Of a DNA stretch of 64,000 bases, positions 15,016-25,889 are shown in pieces; within the stretch, counting starts at the first letter, position 1, and each line of letters opens with the position of its first letter. Source of the stretch: Isoetes taiwanensis (Eukaryota > Streptophyta > Lycopodiopsida > Isoetales > Isoetaceae); assembly GCA_021234155.1 (NCBI GenBank), contig JAJEKV010000028.1, forward strand, positions 16,124,469 to 16,188,468, given 5' to 3'. The notes below the pieces were generated by a model. It worked only from the letters and a program-made list of their open reading frames with translations. It was not told the DNA's origin and made no database searches. The position numbers and the translations under genes were made by a program.

Positions 15016-15680
15016 ATTTTTGCGGGTCAGATGAGATTTTTCTCAGCGGGTTCACTGAATCTGATTTTAGGACACTTGCAACTGAGTACAGCTTGGGTGT
15101 GTCTTCAGGTGGACTTTTAGGTACTTCATGGCCAAACAATGGTCCTCCAGGAACGCTCAAAGCCATGGCACTGGCACTCTGATTGGCTTTGATGTTGTCT
15201 CCTCTCCTTCATTCCCTCCTTGTCTTTTAATTGGAACAACTCCACGAGCCCATGTATCAAGTGGAAACAAAACTGGCTCTTGAGGATACTGCCATTCCTT
15301 TGCAACGTCCTTCACATTAGCCTGCCAGCTTTCCATCCTCCTTATTTGACTACATGAAACCATATGCACCATCTGCACTTAAACACCAAGTAAAATGTTT
15401 TAGACCTTTATAACCTCTCTCTTCATGAAAATCAGGTAAATGAATAGCATCCTATGCCTATGAACATTTAATGTAAATATGACACGTTACCGAGTTAATC
15501 TAGAGTCAAATCCTTACCTTTGCAACCGTTCTAGCCACCATGGCAAACAATTCTCGGAAAGATCAACTTTTCTTTCAAATGTGCTTCCAAGCCATTCCAT
15601 AGGCATTGAATGGCTAATGCAACACACTCATCCCGTAGTCCTGTAGATGGCTTGGGACCTTTGCCACCTTGTTTGCTCAT
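15016..15680 (-). pseudogene. Unidentified two-exon gene fragment
   Basis: On the minus strand an ATG at 15680 opens a tract to 15518, ending in a good donor (AAG|GTAAGG). An acceptor (GTGCAG) precedes a second open tract at 15372-15157. One frame joins the end of the first tract to the second as ...MVARTVAK|MVHMVSCSQIRR. The second tract continues with a protein-like composition (for example EWQYPQEPVLFPLDTWARG) to a stop near 15157. A different frame then stays open to about 15016, with TPKLYSVASVLKSDSVNP. In the first exon the plausible reading also changes frame. Retained splice signals plus frame changes suggest a decayed gene or an isolated fragment. I do not recognise the family. Confidence is limited because nothing here matches a motif I know. 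Confidence 0.35.
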
Positions 15681-15699
15681 ATTGCATGCTTAAGTTACA

Positions 15700-18600
15700 A
15701 ATCTTCTTCTCACATGAACTTTATGATGGTGTGTCATAATGCAAACTCCATATTTTAAAACATACTTACCATGCTCCAGCATTCCAACTTCAATAAAGAG
15801 AGCGAACACTGGCCACAAGATTTATTTAATTTAACAAGGTTAGCCATTACACACCTAACCCCAAACAATTATATTAAGTTAATATACCAATACCAATAGA
15901 ATATAATGGACGAATGCATGAATATGCATTCACACAACAAGCTGTTAGGGTTTAATTATCTTAACATTTAACTAACATAATGTGTACAAATGCATTCACA
16001 CAACAAGCTGTCAGGGACCTCCCCCCTCAGCCTCAAGTGTCTCAAGTTTCAAACCTATTATCTTAGAAGCCACAACCTGGTACAAGCGTGTGCTTATGTT
16101 ATGATGCAAGATGGTAGTAATCACGACAAAGCATTGTCTGCAACAATTGTATTCAATCACATTTTTGTTGAGATGACTGTTAAGAATGCTACAATACTAG
16201 AGCTTTCAAGTCAAGTGCAATATTATAGCTTTCAAGTCAAGTTCTATTGGCAGGTTGACTCAATACTTTTTATTTATTCTCTTCTTAATTCAATATGGTA
16301 TCTTAGGATATAAGTTACGAGATCGAGCATATGTACGAATCGCGGACAAGTAGAATATGTTCTAATATGGTGGCATATCAAAATATGGGATGTCCTTGCA
16401 TCCCATTTGTAACAAAAGTGCCATCAGACCATCATGTGGAGAAGATGGTTCTATTACACCACATAGGAGGCACCCAGTTCCTTGATTTTCTTAATCTATT
16501 ACCAAAGGTAAAAGACCTCTAGTTCCCTGGTGAAATACAAGAGTTCTACGACCTATAATTGAGTACAATCAGCAAATATGAAAAGCTGAAGTCCGAAATC
16601 ATTATACTTGGCATTTGAAAGTGCATATTAGGAAAGCTCTGATTCCATAAACATAAAATTTACTATGAAGAAGTGACAAAGATTCATTATGTATCATGTT
16701 CGTGAAAGTTAGATTAAACAGATGCAGTAAGGCACCTAAAAAAATAGATTGGAGAATTGAACAACACGCCCAAAAGACATATTTTTTCCTCTCTAGGAAG
16801 TCAATAAAATTCCCTTCAAAAAGTGGCTTGTTTAAAATAGAACTTTCAAGTTCTAGATCGACCTATACAAGCATTAAAGTCTCCAACAAGATTTTTGTAT
16901 ATTGTATGATTTCATGAAATGATCTTGACAACCCAAACATGAAATGGTTTGACACCCCAAAATTTAAATATCAAATTGTAATGCCCAGGTTATATGAGAG
17001 ATCAAACGAAATACTTGACAAAGAATTCTAGAAAGGATGGAGGTTCTTATTTGCCACAGTTGGCAGTTGAGGCACAGAGAGTATGCAATCTTATTTCTGG
17101 ATAATCCTTGAGCTGGAAACGCAGCCATAAACAATAGCACAGCCTAATATCATTCATGATCTTAATTTATTGAAACAAGCCTGACTTCCATAAGTAGCAA
17201 GCAACTTGCCTTCTTGAAGATGATCGTTAATTGACTGAATCCCTTTTTTATTTGTTTATCATAGAACTCCCAACTAATTCATAAGAATTGTTTCTTATCT
17301 ACCCAGAATTCATCAAACATATGATCTAAGGTGCATTTTTCTCGTGACACTCAGAACACCCCAAGAATTCAGCCCAACTCACCAAATCAGGCTCTATTGA
17401 TATTTTATAAAAAGTCCTCGACTTTAACTCCCAACGAGACATCTCCCTCACAAAGCATTGACGTTCTCATTGCATTGTTGGACTGTATGGCTGAGAGGCT
17501 GTTTCTCAAGGCCGTTTCTCTCGACGGTTTCTGTACTATGGAGTAGCAGCTTATCCTCTCTGCCAACTAGAAACCAGCATCTCAGTCTCATCTACATAAA
17601 TCTGTACCATTGTTCGTAGTAAACATTGAGTGAAAGCATATCACCATATCTGGACTGTATGTAGTTGTACTATGCACTTGTACTGGGCCCTCAAGATTGT
17701 TGTTTTCATCATATATCATGGTTATTTAAAAGCAGGAATTTTTAAAAGCTGCTAGTAGATGTGGTTTCTTTTCTTTAGAATTTCAATTTAAGTCATGTAT
17801 TGGTTTCAATGGCCAGTTTTACCAAGTAAGAACAAGCAATGGGCTAAACTACGTAATGAGCTGGAAATTCTCTGGAAATTTTTTGAGTAGGTTCTGCTCG
17901 ACAAGTTCGTACACACCCGATTACTTAGTCAAGTTCAATTGCCTCCAGGCATAGGATGTAAGGCCCCTCTAAACCCTGATAGAATAGCACTCCCCTGTGC
18001 CATCTTATGATCCTTTACTTCCTACGAAGTTCTGAAGGGCAACTTTACTTAGGGTCCTCCTTCTCTGTGCCTCCTTCCCTTGCGTTCATGCTTAAACATT
18101 TGAGCAAAATATGACGCATTCGCAAACCTGCTTGTCATAAGCACCAAAAATTCATGCGGATGTGGATGTTCTTAGCAGTCCTAACAAATGTTTGCTTTGT
18201 TTCATAAGTTGTCTATAATATTATGATTCTTCATACAGTCATGCCTTTGATGTATAGTAAAATAGAGTTTTTTATGGAATTTTATAACCTGTAATTAAAC
18301 AAGAAAGCACTTACGGTAGAACTCCAGCACATTTAAACCAGAATAAAGACCCTTGAGATAATCCTTCCACCCAATTGAGCTGCCTGCAAAAATCTACATA
18401 TGCCTAACACGATATCGTCTATAACCGCAATAAGAAATCCTCAAACAATTATCTTAAAAATAGAAGTTACAATAAGAAAGAACTAGATAGTTAGGCATTA
18501 CGCACCAAACAAAATACGAAGAAAGTTGGCGGACAAGACTGCAGCAGGTGCAGCAGGTTACGGCAGGCTGAGGGTCCACTACAGGACTTTCTTGAAGTTG

Positions 18601-18780
18601 GAAGCGACGAGACTTTCTTGAAAGGACACAAGCAACTAATTTTCAACATAATTCAGCTAAATCACGCTGAGTCTAAACCGAGAAAATAATGTCAAACAAA
18701 CAAATTAAATAACGCCAAATGGAGAATTAACTGTTCCAAAGAGGAATTGTCAATTCTATTGCATCCGTACTCCTTGGGAA
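15700..18780. other. Gene-free stretch with small duplications
   Basis: A ~21-base word (TGCATTCACACAACAAGCTG plus T) occurs at about 15928 and again at 15990. The word AGCTTTCAAGTCAAGT repeats at about 16200 and 16228. No gene is supported. Confidence 0.5.
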
Positions 18781-18781
18781 G

Positions 18782-18995
18782 CTTAGTCAACAGTTTAGAG
18801 GATCCCTATGCAGAGGTATCCTATTATACTGAGCATATGCACGGCCCTAAACATGACAAATATATTCTGAGGCAATTGCCTGGAATTGGGAAGCTGCCAA
18901 ACTATAATACTCCATCTAGCCGCTAGTTTAGAGGATGCCTATGTCTAGCCATTAGTTTAGAGGATGCCTATGCAGAGGTACCCTATTATACTGAG
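18782..18995 (+). repeat. Diverged short direct repeats
   Basis: The block GTTTAGAGGATCCCTATGCA and its continuation (AGAGGTATCCTATTATACTGAG) at about 18792-18834 recurs in similar form at about 18954-18997. A shorter version (AGTTTAGAGGATGCCTATG) lies between them at about 18924-18943. These look like local duplication products with no coding content. Confidence 0.75.
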
Positions 18996-19771
18996 TATAA
19001 TCACAGACCCTATAATCCAAGGAAAGGTAGGAGGCTTAGAAAGCAATATGCAGAGTCATAACCTCAAAAACGAACCAAGAATTGACTTTGTGCCAGCACA
19101 TATATGTTCTTTACCAGTTTGCAACATTATGTGCTGATATAATAAACCTAGGAAAGAAATGGCAAGCTGAAGGAGCGATGAGTGGCCACACTAGAGATAC
19201 AGAATGCTGCATTTTCATATAGAATTTTTGGTTCTGCAACACATCAGCAGCAAGGTACGTAGATCAAAATGTGGACTGACTACCATTATTGTCCTACATC
19301 ATAGCAAAGTGGGACGTTTTGGTCTTTCAAATTCCAATAACTAACGTAAACGAGTCATAGCCATATGATGATGCATTGAGTTCAAATCTCCCCTTCTTAT
19401 TTGAAGCATTGAAGGCAGCCGGCAACTTAAGAGACATACAGACTGGCATACCTTTGTGTTGACGAATTAAAAGCCATAGACTGTATAATTGCCATATAAA
19501 GGCTAGAACCAGAGAAATTATCACTCGGGCCCTGTTCATCAGATAAAACTTTTACTCATGTCATGCAGCAGTTTTTGCTAAAGAATGCATTGCACATGCC
19601 TTTGCAGCTAGAACTAGAACTGACCCCACCACATCTAAACATCAACTTGCACAGATCACAGAGCAAACTCTGGCAAACAGACATGTTGGTCCATACCAAA
19701 GTGAGAACCCGAAATGCAAATGGCATGGAAGAGTAACTCACGTCTCAAATGCCAGGACGTCGTCATTCTGT

Positions 19772-20225
19772 GATGACGGGAACTACAATCTTCTTGAATA
19801 TGATCTTAATTAAAACTGGGTGAAGCTACAATAAATAGGAGCTATAAAAACCCTAATTTACCTTTGTGGAGCTTCTGACCTAACCATAGACGACGATCCA
19901 TTCCTTTGTGGAGCATCTTCTGATCTAACCTAGGCGACGGTCCAAAACGGCCATTGAATTTTGGAAACAGTCTATTCTAGATCATGATCAAATGGCTTAA
20001 GCCACATCCAACTCAAATTATCTTGTGATGCCGGGAACTATGATCTTGAATATGATCTTAATTAAGGCTGAAATAGAGTTACGATAAATAGAGCTAACAA
20101 AACCCAGATTTATTTTTGTGGAGCATCATAAGGCGTCGATCCATACCTTTGTGGAGCATCTTCTACTCTAACCTAGGGGACGGTCCAGAAGGGCCATCGA
20201 ATTTTGAAGGACCGGTTAAGCCATA
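19772..20225 (+). repeat. Two diverged ~200-bp tandem copies
   Basis: Copy 1 (about 19772-19970) and copy 2 (about 20028-20222) are colinear. Both run through GGGAACTA, a GAATATGATCTTAATTAA word, an ATAAATAG word, ACCTTTGTGGAGCATCTTCT, CTAACCTAG, GACGGTCCA and CATCGAATTTT-like words. Each copy also contains an internal duplication of the TTTGTGGAGC segment. There is no coding capacity. The copies sit directly upstream of the hairpin-bearing element at 20328. Confidence 0.8.
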
Positions 20226-20421
20226 ACCACTCAGAAGCCCGCCACATGCAAATTTTCTTGCTACTGCTATTTTTAATTCTTGCTACTGCTATTTGGAAGA
20301 CTTTTTTTTTTTGCCCTTTTCAGAGGACCTTAACGTCCTTGGCCTCTGCATTTAGCCGTAGGATTGAATCTCGGCCGTCGATCTTTAGATGTTATATCCA
20401 GTAGCATTCTGTCGCCAAATT

Positions 20422-20456
20422 TGTTATGACCATAACAGGATGTTATGTCCATAACA
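20422..20456. repeat. Doublet of 16-nt palindromes in copy A
   Basis: TGTTATGACCATAACA (20422-20437) and TGTTATGTCCATAACA (20441-20456) are two adjacent palindromes differing at one centre base. The same doublet is present in the inverted copy near 61864-61899. Confidence 0.9.
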
Positions 20457-20993
20457 TTTCCTCTGTTTTCACGTTTGGGCCTCCGCCATAGCTACGCAAA
20501 GAATCTGCCGCCATAGCCAGGCAAAGAATCTGCCGCCATAGCCAGGCTTCTAAGTGTTGATTTTCGTGTTTTGGAATTTCATTTTTGCAGGCCTAAGCTC
20601 GCTCCCGCCCCTCGCTCGCCGCATCACAAGCAAAAGGTCGAAAAATCTTTTGCTTCGCTTTTGTTTCAGATTTTTTCGGATGATTTCTAATCTTCGATGA
20701 TTTGGATGATTCCACGTAAAAGCTTAAGGAAATGGAGGTCGAAGCGGGAAAATGAAATACTGTGTCCAAACTTCTCGCGAAATGCCCCAAAATTGCCGAT
20801 TCTCGTGAATCCGACTCATTTATGCCTCCCCCATTAAAATCGACTCCTTACTCATTTTTGTCCCCTCCTGGCCTCACATGTTCTATTTAGAAAACATAGA
20901 CTTACATTTAGTTTGTTTTTCTTGCCGGAATGCGATCGGGTCGCCAAGCTTGGCTATGGCGTATGCCGCCAAATGCGTTAAAGGCGATAACAT

Positions 20994-21122
20994 CCTCCCC
21001 TCGGGAGTTATGGGCGGAAAAATGGCCTCGTGGCCATGTGGCCATGGTAGGTCGCGGGCGGCTAATTTCGTGGCCACATGGCCACTCAGCCATTTTTATG
21101 GCCCATAACTCCTCGGGAGAGG
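20994..21122. repeat. ~53-bp arm imperfect inverted repeat in copy A
   Basis: The left arm (about 20994-21046) reads CTCGGGAGTTATGGGC, then AAAAATGGC and GTGGCCATGTGGCCA. The right arm (about 21070-21122) is its near complement. The spacer is about 23 nt. Transcribed, it would form a long hairpin. The same arrangement is present in the second copy at about 61175-61313. Confidence 0.85.
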
Positions 21123-21139
21123 ACGTTATCTACCCCGTC

Positions 21140-22270
21140 TTATTTCTAAAAGTATCCAAATAAAAAATAAAGGTTCGTCACTTAAGCGAAAGAGGATGAA
21201 GTTGTTTTCAATAAAAAAATAAAACATGTCTCATTTTATTTTATACTTGGGGGACTTCCCCCGACATAAATAAGATACCATTTATTGACCAATTATATTC
21301 AAAATAATAAGTGATCTTATTTTGTGATGGTTTTCATACTAGTGTTTGTTAGTGTCTTATCAACCCTTTTAATTTGGGATTTTCCGATTTGGCTAAAAAG
21401 GTTTTTGGAATTTTTCTTAGTCACATTTCCTAAGATTTTGAAGTGTTTAGTCGCCGGAAAAAAGTTCCGATTATCTAAAAATCGAAAAAAAATAATAATT
21501 TATGGTTTTAGAGTTTCATTCCTTTTTTCAATTTAGGTTAGGTTCCTAGGGGAAAATAATTTTTGACTGTGGAGGCCCTAATTGTTCACCGTGGAGGCCC
21601 GGAACACAGACCAAGCCATGAACACAGAGCTTGCTAGCTCAATCGGCCCTACTTCCTCTTCTTGCGGCACGTCAACACCTTTGCCTGCCCTGGCCAAATT
21701 GGGATCCTCTACAAATTGATTACTTCCAGTATTCATGAGCCAGGTAAGGAAACGATTTTGTTTTCTTAACTCTGGTTCTATTCCTTACATTCCAGGACTG
21801 CACCAGCAGATGGGTCTGCCTATGTTCATTGTAGAATGATTTCTTTGATGTTCTTTCTACTCTAAGGTCAGAATCTGCTTGACGACGCCTTGGATTTTGC
21901 AGAAATTAAACAAGGAAGACTGTGGCTGAACTGGTCTTGCAAAGGAAATAGGCCATAATATGGCATAAGGTAAGAAAATATGGCATCGTTCGGTTTGGAG
22001 TTTGCAAAAGGGAAGCATGCTACCGATTTAATCATGCCTATGTTTTGATCTTTTATATGTTTATTTCTTGGATGAAGAGCGTCAGGACTAAAATGCAATC
22101 GAAGACTGTAGGCTTAGGAGATGTTTTTGTTTTCTCAATTCTGGTTTTTGCAGGCATCTGGTCACAGAAATAAAGGCCCTTTTGCAAAAACGATTTTAGT
22201 AAGAGGTTCATATGAAGATACGAGGTGCCTTTCCTTCTCAATGGCAAGGCTTAATGCATGGAAAGATCGT
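21140..22270. other. Gene-free stretch
   Basis: AT-rich sequence without recognisable genes. Open frames at 21.3-21.5 kb and 21.9-22.2 kb have no motif. Confidence 0.4.
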
Positions 22271-22277
22271 TTCTGAT

Positions 22278-22364
22278 GAAGTATTCTGATAAATCATTAC
22301 CATATCTCATGTCTGTTTGAATTTATCTGACAAATCATTACCACACCTCATGTCTGTTTGTTTT
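22278..22364 (+). repeat. Direct duplication of ~42 bp
   Basis: TCTGATAAATCATTACCATA (22285 onward) continuing into CTCATGTCTGTTTG is repeated almost exactly from about 22326 as TCTGACAAATCATTACCACA, again followed by CTCATGTCTGTTTG. Confidence 0.85.
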
Positions 22365-22398
22365 TGTTACAGAAACCTTAATGAAGTACCCGATGAAG

Positions 22399-22442
22399 AC
22401 AAGCTTTTGATTGCTCATGTGCATGAGCAATCAAAAGCTTGT
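22399..22442. repeat. Perfect 44-nt inverted repeat with 2-nt loop
   Basis: Two 21-nt arms, beginning ACAAGCTTTTGATTGC and continuing to CTCATG, are perfectly complementary around a TG dinucleotide. The arm length equals a small-RNA length, but the loop is too short for a normal plant microRNA precursor. Confidence 0.95.
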
Positions 22443-22600
22443 TTGTATAAGACTACAAATAAGACACTACAGTGTGAAAGCAACTTATATATGTGTGTCT
22501 TATTTTTTGCTTTGGAGTCACAAATGATGTCTTATATAAAGTGGGACAACCGTATTTTAAGACACCGTGTGGAAAGGGTCTTAGCTGTTCATTTGGAGGT

Positions 22601-22709
22601 CGCCATTATCAAAACAAGATCTGCTTCAATATAATCGAAGAAGGGCTTCTCAAGTCGCCATTATCAAAACAAGATATGCTTCAATATAATCGAAGAAGGC
22701 TTTCTCAGG
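22601..22709 (+). repeat. Tandem duplication, 55-bp unit
   Basis: CGCCATTATCAAAACAAGAT followed by a TGCTTCAATATAATCGAAGA block is repeated head to tail (22601-22655 and 22656-22709) with only a few differences. It is a recent local duplication. Confidence 0.92.
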
Positions 22710-23539
22710 TTTTCGATTCAATCAATTTTGGAATTTTTGGAAGTTATTTGGACTTGAAGTTTTGTAAATAGCTCTTTGTAGACCCGCAGCCCAGCTTGGT
22801 CGAAATCTGTTGACATTCCGTCAAAGGTAAGATACAGAAATACAGCATTTTGTGTTGGGCACCCGAAGCTTTGGCCCCAATCCTTCGGCCACAGAGCTGA
22901 TGATTTACAAGTTGTTCTGATATGTCTTTCATTGATGGCAAGGTTGCAAAATGGGTATTATTATTTGGTATTGAGAAACGTCCTTTCTGATCGATTATGA
23001 CGTTCAATCCAAAGCAGCTAGATTCCAGTTTATGAGCGCTGCTCCTGAAAGGGCTTTTGATGCATGGAATAAGATTGCAGGTAGTTTTACAGCTGAGGCC
23101 CATGTTAGATATAGTTATGCGCATGAAACCGATCTAACTAGGAGCTTGGGTATGATTTTGGAACAGAGTCTTGGAATTAAGTTCTTAGAATACTTTGATA
23201 GTTGTAAATGAGACGAGAACAAGACCTTGCGGCCTTCTCTTTTTTTTTTTTTTGGAAGGATGACAAATTCTTGTTCAATATTCCAGAAGAAGTACACACA
23301 TAGATGCAGAGACATGAATAAAATCTCAGCAGACAAAGATAATCCACTGAGTTTAACCGCCTGTCTATGTATAAGATAAGATACCCAAATATTCCTCAAA
23401 AATCACACCGTTTTTTCACAGGAGCAAGCTGAGAACATAAGTATGCCTTCACCAATTTGTCTTGCGCCTCGTAAAGAAGTTGGTCGACACTAATTGATAA
23501 GCTTTTGAAGATACATAACCGCCTTCTTTTTCAAACAGA

Positions 23540-24272
23540 TCACAACAACCAGCCTGAAGCTAAGTGGAAAGCCTGTTGCTGCAAGCTATTCCAAGTGGAA
23601 GGATAAATGGCGAGAAGCACCTGCTGGCTAGTCAAGGCCACATGGAAGAGAGATAGTAACCATGACCAAACTGGCTGAACTTGGTCACATAGAAAGAAGC
23701 AGTGCTCAAGACTCTCAACTTGCCACTTACACAGTAGGTAGAGTTCTGAAATGCGGGGATAAAACTTATGAACCAGCACATTAACCCGCAGACATCTGTG
23801 AAGGAGTTGCCACCATAAAGTAGAAGCTTTGGGATGCAGCAATTTATTCCAGTCATAGGACCACATACGCTTCCAATGAGGAGGGGGGATGTGGAGCTGC
23901 CAACTAGCCCGAGGGAGGACAATGTCAACATCAACCAGCGATATAACGAATGCACAAGACGTTGTGCATTAACAATTTGGGGACCAGTCCAGATAGGCAC
24001 ATCAACTGATTGTGAAGGAGCATCTGGCAGAACATCAACCAGCTTTGAGGTCTGTCCCATCGAGATAGCATAAACTTAGTCTGAAAAGCATCCCAAGTCA
24101 ACAAGTGTCCAGCCCCATACCAAGCACCAATTGTGAGAATACCAGCAAGCCTCCAACGCTGTTGAGTCAATGGATATACAGTAGCACACAGAAGCATGTG
24201 ATTATCCAGAGGAATCCACTGACAGAGAGAACCTACCTGTGGACACACACCTGGATTAATGTTAAATAGCAC
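23540..24272 (-). mobile_element. LINE 3' fragment (zinc-binding RT tail), minus strand
   Basis: Minus-strand frames encode the C-terminal zf-RVT-like region of a plant L1-type LINE. The recognisable parts are WNKLLHPKASTLWWQLLHRC followed by LRVN, then YLLCKWQVESLEHCFFLC and VWSWL. This follows the usual pattern of Trp-rich linker, Cys pair, ES-x-x-H and FF-x-C. One Cys of the first pair is lost (CKWQ in place of C-x2-C). The protein is spread over overlapping frames, so it carries frameshifts. It shares LHPK...LWWQ..HRCLR with the plus-strand LINE near 39.2 kb, so both belong to one family. No RT core is present next to it. Confidence 0.65.
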
Positions 24273-24636
24273 ACGAACTGTCTCCCAAGAATCAACCCTT
24301 CAAGAAGGGGAAAGCCAAAGACAAAGAATCAGGTCAGTTTAAACTTTTTGCTGCTGTGCATTTGCAAGCTGATATTAAGTACTTGAGAAAACATGGAATT
24401 GTGAGTTCTGATTGATTTTGCAGCTTCTTTGATTTTCAGGGATCATAGCAAAAAGGAGTATGTATGCTTCAGCCATGTATGCAAACCTTTCACATTGTTT
24501 TTGCTCAATATTCTTGGGTAGAGGTTTTCATCTGCAACCTGAAGGGACTATACCACGCATGCCAATAATGAAAATCTCCATGCTTGCTTCTTAAAGATAA
24601 CTTTCTTCCATATCCGTCATCTGATTCAATAGCATG

Positions 24637-24662
24637 TAAGTCGTATTTAATTAAAGTGGGAC
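24637..24662. repeat. 26-nt motif identical (inverted) to 36430-36455
   Basis: TAAGTCGTATTTAATTAAAG followed by TGGGAC is an exact reverse complement of 36430-36455. A looser relative lies near 63536-63556 (ATTAAAATGGGACTCATTC). All three adjoin LINE-type sequence, so this is probably an untranslated end of one LINE family. Confidence 0.7.
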
Positions 24663-24784
24663 TCATTCCATTCCCATTTTTTTTCGGAACCCTGTTAATT
24701 TACATAAAAAGGAGCACCCCGACCCGAAAACTATCCTTAATTCGAATTTTTGTCTAAAACTCTGCATCCAAGCTTTGCTCCAGT

Positions 24785-25756
24785 TTTCTCTGGTTAGCGA
24801 GTCGAGAACAAGAACAATGCAACTGAAACAAAGGAAATTCATTAAAGATTGAAACCAAAGATCTAGTTGAAAGAGAATTTTTATTAATAAATTGAATAGG
24901 TACAATGTATTTTACATCGGACGCAGAGACCATGGCGGTCTTGCTGTCACTACAGTTACATCATCGTGGTAGGTGGTCCACCTTAGGGGATTAACTTGCG
25001 GCGCTTCTTCACGCCGACTGTAAGCCTTGGGGGCAACCTGAAGAGTGTGGAATGCCTCACGTGGAGGTGCCTCTGGAGCTACCGGCAGACCTGTCCACCC
25101 GACTGCTCCACTCGCCTCCCGCAGCCTTCCATCGAATATGCTCCTTCCCCAACCTCCGTGGATGTTATGCAATGCTTGCAAGATGCTTTGAGCTTCCTGG
25201 ACTTTCTCTTTGTTCTTCGCCTGTTCTTTATCCCCAGGGTGTAGCGAGCAACCTCTGAATTCGCGAGCAACCTTATCCCAAAGGCCGGGCAAGAGTGTAG
25301 CGTGACCGGATCCGTGCTGAAACGGTATTTCTTCCGCCTTTGAGCGGATCTCGTACCGCTGGGCGGTCTACGTGCCCGAGCGGGATCTCGCGGCCGGTGT
25401 CGGATCGTGCACGAACCACGGAGCAAGGAGAGTATTAACAATTACGGTGCCATTAGTCAAAACGAAGAAAAGAATGTTGAAATCAAATTACAATGGAGAA
25501 CATTCATTCCATACAACTGCATCCAATGACGTGGGAAGTAGTGTCTTTCTCGACTCGCGAGTCGAGAAAGGCCCATAAAAGTGAAAGTACAACCAGTGCC
25601 TTTCTCGACTCGCGAGTCGAGAAAGGCCCAGGAAATGCAACGTAGAAGCATTATCATAATAGATTGTGGCTGCATCCAGTCACACAATCAAACATACAAA
25701 TGGTCTCATCAACAGAACAAGCATGCCTTTCTCGACTCGTGAGTCGAGAAAGGCAT
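24785..25756. repeat. Palindrome family 1, cluster I
   Basis: Each copy is TTTCTCGACTCG followed by its own reverse complement. Copies: 25545-25570 (26 nt, perfect), 25598-25627 (30 nt, perfect, with GCC/GGC flanks) and 25723-25756 (34 nt; the centre reads CGTG instead of CGCG and the flanks pair out to ATGCC/GGCAT). A decayed copy with an intact right arm (GCGAGTCGAGAA) is at about 24785-24807. Spacers between the three good copies are about 27 and 95 nt. The copies read into overlapping frames as SRLASRE/DSRVEK in either direction, as expected from a palindrome. Confidence 0.95.
24905..25292 (-). other. Minus-strand open tract of unknown nature
   Basis: A frame open for about 126 codons from 25292 to 24912 on the minus strand is rich in Glu, Lys, Ala and Pro. 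It carries an acidic/basic patch (DKEQAKNKEKVQEAQ). It lies downstream, in transcription sense, of the FCP1-like relic. It may be the 3' part of that gene, another fragment, or chance in GC-rich DNA, since opposite-strand frames are open over the same bases. I recognise no family. Confidence 0.25.
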
Positions 25757-25889
25757 CGAAAACTCAATATACAAGTATATTCATTACAAAATGTTCAATA
25801 CATGTGTTCACGTTTGTTTACAATATTCACACAATTTGACTATCTGAAAGCAGAGGTCACTCTTCTTGTTCACCAAAATATTTGTCGTC

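Larger units (their letters stand above)
20328..21136 (+). mobile_element. Hairpin-bearing non-autonomous element, copy A
   Basis: The whole block is colinear, in inverted orientation, with 61151-61992. Shared landmarks in order are: TTAACGTCCTTGGC; a doublet of 16-nt palindromes; two to three tandem copies of a CCGCCATAGCCAGGCAAAGA-like unit; an AATCTTTTGCTTCG region; CGATTCTCGTGAATCCGACT; TTCTATTTAGAAAACATAGA; and a long imperfect inverted repeat. The right end is GGACGTTATCTACCCC in both copies. TAACGTCCT near the left end and AGGACGTTA near the right end are inverted relative to each other and may be remnants of terminal repeats. No transposase is encoded, so this looks like a non-autonomous DNA element. 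I could not define target-site duplications, and a solo LTR is not excluded. Confidence 0.7.

Noticed and set aside
22744-23124. 126-codon minus-strand frame, and a plus-strand stretch resembling a pentatricopeptide unit (ERAFDAWNKIAG)
   Set aside because: The minus frame has no motif. The plus-strand resemblance covers a single partial repeat with no neighbouring repeats, which is too weak to call.
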